A stretch of DNA of 64,000 bases. It comes from Hymenoscyphus infarciens. Its lineage: Eukaryota; Ascomycota; Leotiomycetes; Helotiales; Helotiaceae. The DNA lies in the NCBI GenBank assembly GCA_001414345.1, contig LLCB01000094.1, positions 122,466 through 186,465 of the forward strand, given 5' to 3'. The translations under genes were made by a program, and so were the position numbers. This document shows positions 58,540 through 64,000 of this stretch, piece after piece. A model generated the notes under the pieces. That model searched no databases. It saw nothing but the letters and a program-made list of their open reading frames with translations, and had not been told where the DNA came from. Position 1 is the stretch's first letter. The number at the start of each line of letters is the position of its first letter.

Positions 58540-59720
58540 ATATTAAACGATTATAATAAATCTATAAATAAATCTACTAATAATAAATCTATAAACGAAT
58601 CTACTTATAATAGATCTACTTATATTAGATCTACTTATAATAGATCTATTAATAATAGATTTACTAATAATAGATCTACTAATAATAGATCTACTAATAA
58701 TAGATCTACTAATCTATTATAAAGTAACTTTTAAGATTAGTCTTAATTTTATAAATACTACTTTCTATATACTCTCTTATAACCTTATTTATATATAATA
58801 GATATTAATAAATATAGTAGGTTTAAGATAGCTTTAGATATATTATAAGAGATAGAACTTATACTAAATAGTATAGGAAAGATAGATAATATTATATATT
58901 ATAAACTTTATAATAAAGATCTTTCTAGTAGTAAGAAAGGTTTTATCTATTTATTATAAAAATCTCTAATATATAATAATAAAGATAATAATCTACTAAA
59001 TTTACTATTAGTAGTAATAGAGAGATTATAAACAGCTTTAAGCACTTATAATAATATTAACTACTCTCTATATACTAATAATATATTAGACTCTTTTATA
59101 TAAATAGACAACCTCTTAAGTAATTTTTATAATATATTAAACTATAAAACTATTCTTAAAATAACTATACCTTAGAGAGATTATATTATAGATTTAATAG
59201 ATTTAGAAGAAGAAGGATATAATTATTATACTCTTAATAGATATTATACTAAGCTAAATATATAATAGAATAGTATAGAACTAAGTAATAATAAAGAGAG
59301 TATAGAAGCTTCTAACTAACTCTATCTTATATAACTTTTAACACCTTATACTTTACTATTATCTAATCTATTATATAATCTAAATATTAAAGTAGTATCT
59401 ATAAAAATAAGTAATAAACTATTATTGATTTTTTATACTACTTTTACTCTTTAGTATAAGTAGTTCTTAATATTCTATAAAGATTATTATTAGTTAAGAG
59501 AGATATAGATAATAATAGATAAGATAAAGCCTTCTCTAAGAATAAATATAGATAAAAAAGCTAAGTACTAATTACTAATAAAGCTAGATACTCTTAAGTA
59601 TATACTTTATACTTAAATTCTTATAATCTATATATAGTATAAGCTTATTATAGTTAAGATTAAGAAGAATCTAATACTCTTAAGTAGTTAAAAGGTTAGT
59701 AAAAGAGCTAAATATAAGAA
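58540..59720 (+). pseudogene. long decayed ORF of unknown origin
   Basis: One plus-strand frame (codons starting at 58741, 58861, 59011 and so on) reads through about 1.2 kb interrupted only by TAA and TAG. It never meets TGA, as expected when CAA/CAG/TGG codons are converted by RIP. The frame begins with a 15-base tandem unit (AATAATAGATCTACT) that encodes an Asn-Asn-Arg-Ser-Thr pentapeptide repeat in phase. Recognisable stretches include 'DLIDLEEEGYNYYTLNRYY' near 59190-59250. I cannot name the family; it may be a transposon protein or an old duplicated gene. Confidence 0.5.
58560..58722. repeat. 15-bp tandem repeat (AATAATAGATCTACT)
   Basis: About ten copies with RIP-like variation (AAATCTATA, CGAATCTACT, AGATCTATT). 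The unit is five codons long and in phase with the decayed frame that follows. Confidence 0.8.
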
Positions 59721-59999
59721 GAAGATTAAGGTAGAATAAAAGATATAATACTATTAGTATAATACTATTAACCTTTCTACTAAGATATTAAGTACTATAG
59801 AAATAACTATAAAGATATATTTTAGTATAATAGAATATATAGATAAACCTCTTAAATTTTAGTACTCTCTCTTTTAAAGCTCTTTAGTCTTAACTATATA
59901 TATACTTGCTCGCTTTTACTTAAAACTAGTTTAAATTAGTATTAAATTGATTTTAATAGCTTAAGTAAGAGTTAATATAGTATCTGATCTTATTTAGAG

Positions 60000-60330
60000 A
60001 GGTTCTAAGGTTCTAATTCTATTTAGAGAGGTTCTAAGGTTCTAATTCTATTTAGAGAGGTTCTAAGGTTCTGATTCTATTTAGAGAGGTTCTAAGGTTT
60101 AGATCCTATTTAAAGAGGTTCTAAACCTATTTTAAATCGTTGAATTAATTAGAGCTATAGCTAGCTATAGTTTAGAGAGGTTCTAAGGTTTTAATCCTAT
60201 TTAGAGAGGTTCTAAACCTATTCTAAATTATTAAATTAATTAGAGCTATAGCTAGCTATAGTTTAGAGAGGTTCTAAGGTTTAGAACCTATTTAAAGAGG
60301 TTTTAAACCTATTCTAAACCTATTCTAAGT
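60000..60330. repeat. 29-bp tandem repeat (TTTAGAGAGGTTCTAAGG)
   Basis: The landmark GGTTCTAAGG starts at 60001, 60030, 60059 and 60088, a 29-base period. Two further, longer copies (with TTAGAGCTATAGCTAGCTATAG inserted) follow at about 60,150-60,300. Confidence 0.8.
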
Positions 60331-60687
60331 AGTTCTAAGTAGCTTAAGCTATTCTATTATAACTAATACTAGCTTTAGTATATACTAGCTATATATTAGT
60401 AGTATATTAATACTTAAAAAGTACTTAGAAGAAAAAATAAAAAGTCTAAAAAGAGTGTTTTTTTTTAAAAGCGATTTAAGTAACTTTTTATATATTAACT
60501 TTAATTAGTAAGTATATATTAATAATCTTTATATTTAGAGCTACTAGTATATAAAAAATAAAAGTTATATAACTAAAGTAGGTTACCTAGTAAGGCGTAG
60601 CTTTTATACTAGAGTTACTCTTATTAAACACGGTATACTATATATAACTAGCTACGTAGTAGGCTTAGTATATATACGAGCTACTCT

Positions 60688-60800
60688 TACTTTCGACTTC
60701 GACTTCGACTTCGACTTCGACTTCGACTTCGACTTCGACTTCTTCGACTTCTATATTTTACTTCGACGACGACGACGACGACGATAACGACGATAACTCT
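60688..60800. repeat. (TTCGAC)n and (ACG)n microsatellites
   Basis: About eight tandem TTCGAC hexamers are followed, after a short gap, by a run of GAC trinucleotides and ATAACG units. It is strikingly CpG-rich inside an otherwise AT-only region. Confidence 0.88.
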
Positions 60801-62334
60801 CTTTCGCTATTATATCGTATTTATTACTCGGTATTAGGCTGCTTATTAGCATTGTAATCTACGTTATATTCGTTATATTTACTACTCTAGTTAATTCTAC
60901 GTTATTAAATAATAACTCTTCTTTTTTAACGATTTAGGTATATTTTATAGTTAGACTTTTAGTAAAGCGAATTAGAAGCCTTGAATTTATTATCTATGTT
61001 ATCGCTATTACTGTCGCTATTGCTATTACTATTGCTTTTATAGTATATACTATTTCTACTCTTACTTTCTAAACTAACGTACGTATTTTATAGTTTCTAA
61101 CTAACTAACTAACTAACTAATCTAATTAATTAAATTAAGATATATATATAGAGATAACGTTATTTAAGTTAGTAGAATATTTAGTAGAATAATTAGTAGA
61201 ATCGGTAGAATTAGTAGAATTAGTAGAATTAGTAGGAATTAGTAGAAGTAGGACTTAGGTATTCGACGAACTAGGGCATGTTATATAAGAGTAGTATAAT
61301 TATATAATATATACCTAATTATGTAATTTCAGTCTTTTTTAATATATATTTGCTAGTAATAAATAATTTTTAGTACTAATTTAAAGCTACTCTAATACTA
61401 AGTTACTACTAGTTTAAAGTAGGTCTAGAATTAAGTTAAACTAGTGTCTAATACTAACTTAACTTATCTAACCTAGTTTATAACCTAGTTTAACTTACTA
61501 AAACGAGTTAGGTTTTACTACTATAAATTACTTATCTTAAGTTAGTTTTAAAGTATATTAAACCTAGTTCTTAAATTATTTTAAACTACTTTAATCTATT
61601 TTATAAACTAGCTTAAATACGCTTCTGAAATTAGTTTAAATTATCTCTAAACCTGATTTAACCTTAACTTAAAACCCTCGCAGGTTAGTAGTAAAGTTCT
61701 TTATATTACTTCTTATCTTTTAATACTATTATATTATACTTAAGACATTAGATACTACTATTACATTTCCTTTTATAGCTTTATAAATAAATATATAACA
61801 GCGTTATAATAGATTCCTAACTACTAGCTTAGTATAGTAGATAAGAGTTCTATAGAAGCTTTTCTATAAGGTAACCTAAGCTAAGGAATAACGTAATAGC
61901 CTTAGTATAGTATATAAGAACGTATATTTAATATTTATAAGTAGGTTTATTATAGTACGCTAGGGATTAGAAGTTTAGCTAGTATAGAGTTAATATATAA
62001 AGTAGTATATAAGTAAAAGCGAGTAAGGTAATATAAGTAAATTTAGCTACTAGCTAGTGTCTAATAAATAGTAAATAAATTAAATTACTTTAACTTTAAT
62101 TTAAGTATAGCTTAAAAGTAATTTAAGTATAGCTTAAAAGTAATTTAAGTATAACTCTAATCTATTTATAATAGTTAATATAATATTAATACTATACTAG
62201 TACTAACCTAATAAAGGTTCTAAACTAGTTCTAAACTATTTATATAAAGTTAACCTTAGATTAGATACGTTTAAGATAATATAGATTAAGAAACTAATTT
62301 AGCTCTCTTTTAGACCTAGCTCTAGATTAGTTCC

Positions 62335-62490
62335 GAAGCAGCTCTAAACAGCTCTAAACTAGTAAAACCTCTCTAAACTAGCTCTAAACCGGTTCTAAAC
62401 CGGCTCTAAACTAGTAGAACCTATCTAAATAGGTCTAAACCAGTTCTAAACTAGTTCTAAATCGGTTCTAAATTAGTTCTAAACTAATAG
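62335..62490. repeat. ~10-12-bp tandem repeat (CTCTAAACYAGTT)
   Basis: More than ten short units of the type TCTAAAC(C/T)(A/G)G run in tandem, with variants CCGG, TAGT and CAGT after the core. They lie just left of the Copia relic's integrase and mark where its coding similarity stops. Confidence 0.75.
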
Positions 62491-62599
62491 AACTACTCTA
62501 ATACTAATCCAACTCTAAGTCGACCTTAATTTAAACTAGAGTCGAATTAGAGTCGAATTAGTATTAAGTAAATAGCGGTTTAGTAGTATAATATTCTTA

Positions 62600-64000
62600 T
62601 ATAGTATAGATTTTCTAATACTATTATATACTCGATTCTTTATATATATAATAGAATAAGCTATATAAGGCTAGAAATAAAGTAGTATAGATTTTTCTAA
62701 ATATATAGTAATTATATATTTTATTAAATATTAATTAAGTCTTTCTATAATACTATTCTACTTAGGACTATATAGACTAGTATAGTTATATATAATACCT
62801 TAGTCTTTAATATAAGTATCTTACTTATTAGACTTAAATTCCTTAACATTATCTAAGTATAGACTTTTAATACTTTTATTAAATTAATTTTTTAATAAGT
62901 TATTTATTTTAACTAACTTATTAAAGGCTTTTAATTTATACTTTATAGTATATATAAATATAGCTTTAGTTTTATAACACATATATATAAAAGTATATAT
63001 TTTACCTAAAAGTCTTTTAATTCTAAGTAGTCTTAAAATGTCTATATTTAAATATTCTAAAGACTTAAAGTTATAATTACTTAGAGAGATATAACTTATA
63101 TTCTTAGTTATCTTTCCTTTATAATAATTTTTATAATTACTTATCTAGTTCTTTCTTACTATTAGAATTAATAGTATATCTCTTAATAAGTAATATAGTT
63201 TTTAATAATATATTAATATTAATATAATTTAATCTTTAATATAATAAGTTAATATTAAGCTCTTTTATTTTTATAATATATAACGTTTTTTTAAGCTTTA
63301 TATAATCTATATTAATATTAAGATAATAAGTATTATATTCCTAGTTTATATTTATAGTCGTGTCTAGTAGCTTATTATAAGTATATACGTTATTATTATC
63401 TATACTAATATTAAAGCTACTCTTAGTAAGAGCTTTAGTTAAAATTAAAGTAGTAGTAATATCTAGGATATAATTTACTTCTAATAAGTTTATTTTAATA
63501 TTATTAGAACTTATTATTAGTATTATACTAACTCCTAGTATAGGTAGCTTAGTACTATCTACGATACTAATAGTTAGTTCTTTTATAAGTTTAAAGTTTA
63601 AAATCTAATCTTTATTAAATATATAATATTTAGTAGTACTAGAGTCTAGTATAACTTTAAATTCTTTAAATACTTTATAAGAAGTATTTAGTATAGCTAT
63701 ATATAATACTTTTAAAGTACTATTATTATTGTTTTTTATATTAGTACTACTACTAGTATTAGTACTAGTATTATTACTAGTATTATTAGATTTCTTATTT
63801 AATTTTAGCTTTAAGTATAGTATAAAGTATTTAGAAATTATATATCCTCTCTTATTATAATAAGTATAAATAAGAATTTTATTTCCTTTATTTATAGCTT
63901 TATTAGCCTTTTTAGCTTTATTAGCTTTTAAGTTATTACTAGACTCTATTCTAGCTTCTTTTAATATAAGTTTATATATAAGAATATCTATATTAATTTT
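62600..64000 (-). mobile_element. decayed, truncated Ty1/Copia-type retrotransposon
   Basis: Read on the minus strand from the window edge, the order is that of Copia elements. A Gag zinc knuckle appears at about 63868-63839 as 'YTYYNKRGYI', its Cys/His changed to Tyr as RIP would do. A retropepsin site reads 'LDSSTTKYYIFN' at about 63652-63613. An integrase core retains the three acidic positions in 'EYLNIDILR', 'LYLDNVKEFKS' (about 62850-62826) and 'NSIIERLN' (about 62757-62733). Stops are TAA/TAG. Similarity ends near 62,600, so reverse transcriptase and RNase H are missing on that side; the 5' part lies beyond the window. Confidence 0.8.

Larger units (their letters stand above)
54010..64000. 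other. RIP-type AT-rich island
   Basis: For about 10 kb the sequence is built almost only of A and T plus CT/AG dinucleotides, with very few CA or TG and a great excess of TA. This is the mark of repeat-induced point mutation, which converts CpA to TpA on both strands of duplicated DNA. No intact gene remains. The island contains several tandem arrays, a decayed ORF and a Copia-type relic, annotated separately. Such islands are normally heterochromatic. Confidence 0.88.

Overview
This is nuclear DNA of a filamentous ascomycete (Pezizomycotina). Most genes are split by short introns of about 50-100 bases with GTRNGT donors, CTRAY-like branch points and YAG acceptors. The protein set is fungal: Tom40, Pet127, Gpi7/Las21, Rmp1, Loc1, His3, an SP-RING SUMO ligase. 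The style suggests Leotiomycetes/Helotiales, but that is an impression rather than a demonstrated placement. Exon boundaries were set by hand from splice signals and reading frame. Every spliced CDS reported as intact sums to a multiple of three.

Layout. 1-3.4 kb: AT-rich, partly decayed DNA without a convincing gene. 3.4-53.5 kb: gene-rich euchromatin. In order: TOM40 (-), 6-phosphofructo-2-kinase with a dead phosphatase histidine (+), Siz/PIAS SUMO E3 (-), a small DUF2423/LLP-type nucleolar protein (+), GPI ethanolamine-phosphate transferase 2 (+), a non-coding GTAAGC-rich repeat block, RNase MRP subunit Rmp1 (-), a gene-poor 2.5 kb, cohesin loader Scc4/Mau2 (-), an EMB8/YheT-type alpha/beta hydrolase (+), Loc1 (-), His3 (-), a small membrane protein (+), replication factor C subunit (-), a frameshifted FAD oxidoreductase pseudogene (+), a secreted cupin (+), a GH18 chitinase (-), Pet127 (+), a Ulp2-type SUMO protease (+), an unknown cysteine-rich protein (-), an FHA-kinase (-), ribosomal protein eL41 (+, 25 aa), RNA polymerase I subunit A49 (+) and a CYSTM micro-protein (+).

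54.0-64.0 kb: an abrupt change to an extremely AT-rich island almost devoid of CpA/TpG dinucleotides, the signature of repeat-induced point mutation (RIP). It holds several satellite and minisatellite arrays (including nine copies of an exact 51-bp period), a long decayed ORF of unknown nature, and on the minus strand a decayed, truncated Ty1/Copia-type retrotransposon that runs off the window.

Themes. Several genes serve ribosome production: Rmp1 for rRNA processing, Loc1 and the LLP-like protein for 60S assembly, eL41 and Pol I A49. A SUMO ligase and a SUMO protease lie about 30 kb apart. Two genes serve mitochondria: protein import (Tom40) and RNA processing (Pet127); a third product (the small membrane protein) may. 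I see no CRISPR, operon or other prokaryotic system, no biosynthetic gene cluster and no convincing new multi-gene system. The most unusual material is the repeat block at 16.3-16.8 kb and the structure of the RIP island.
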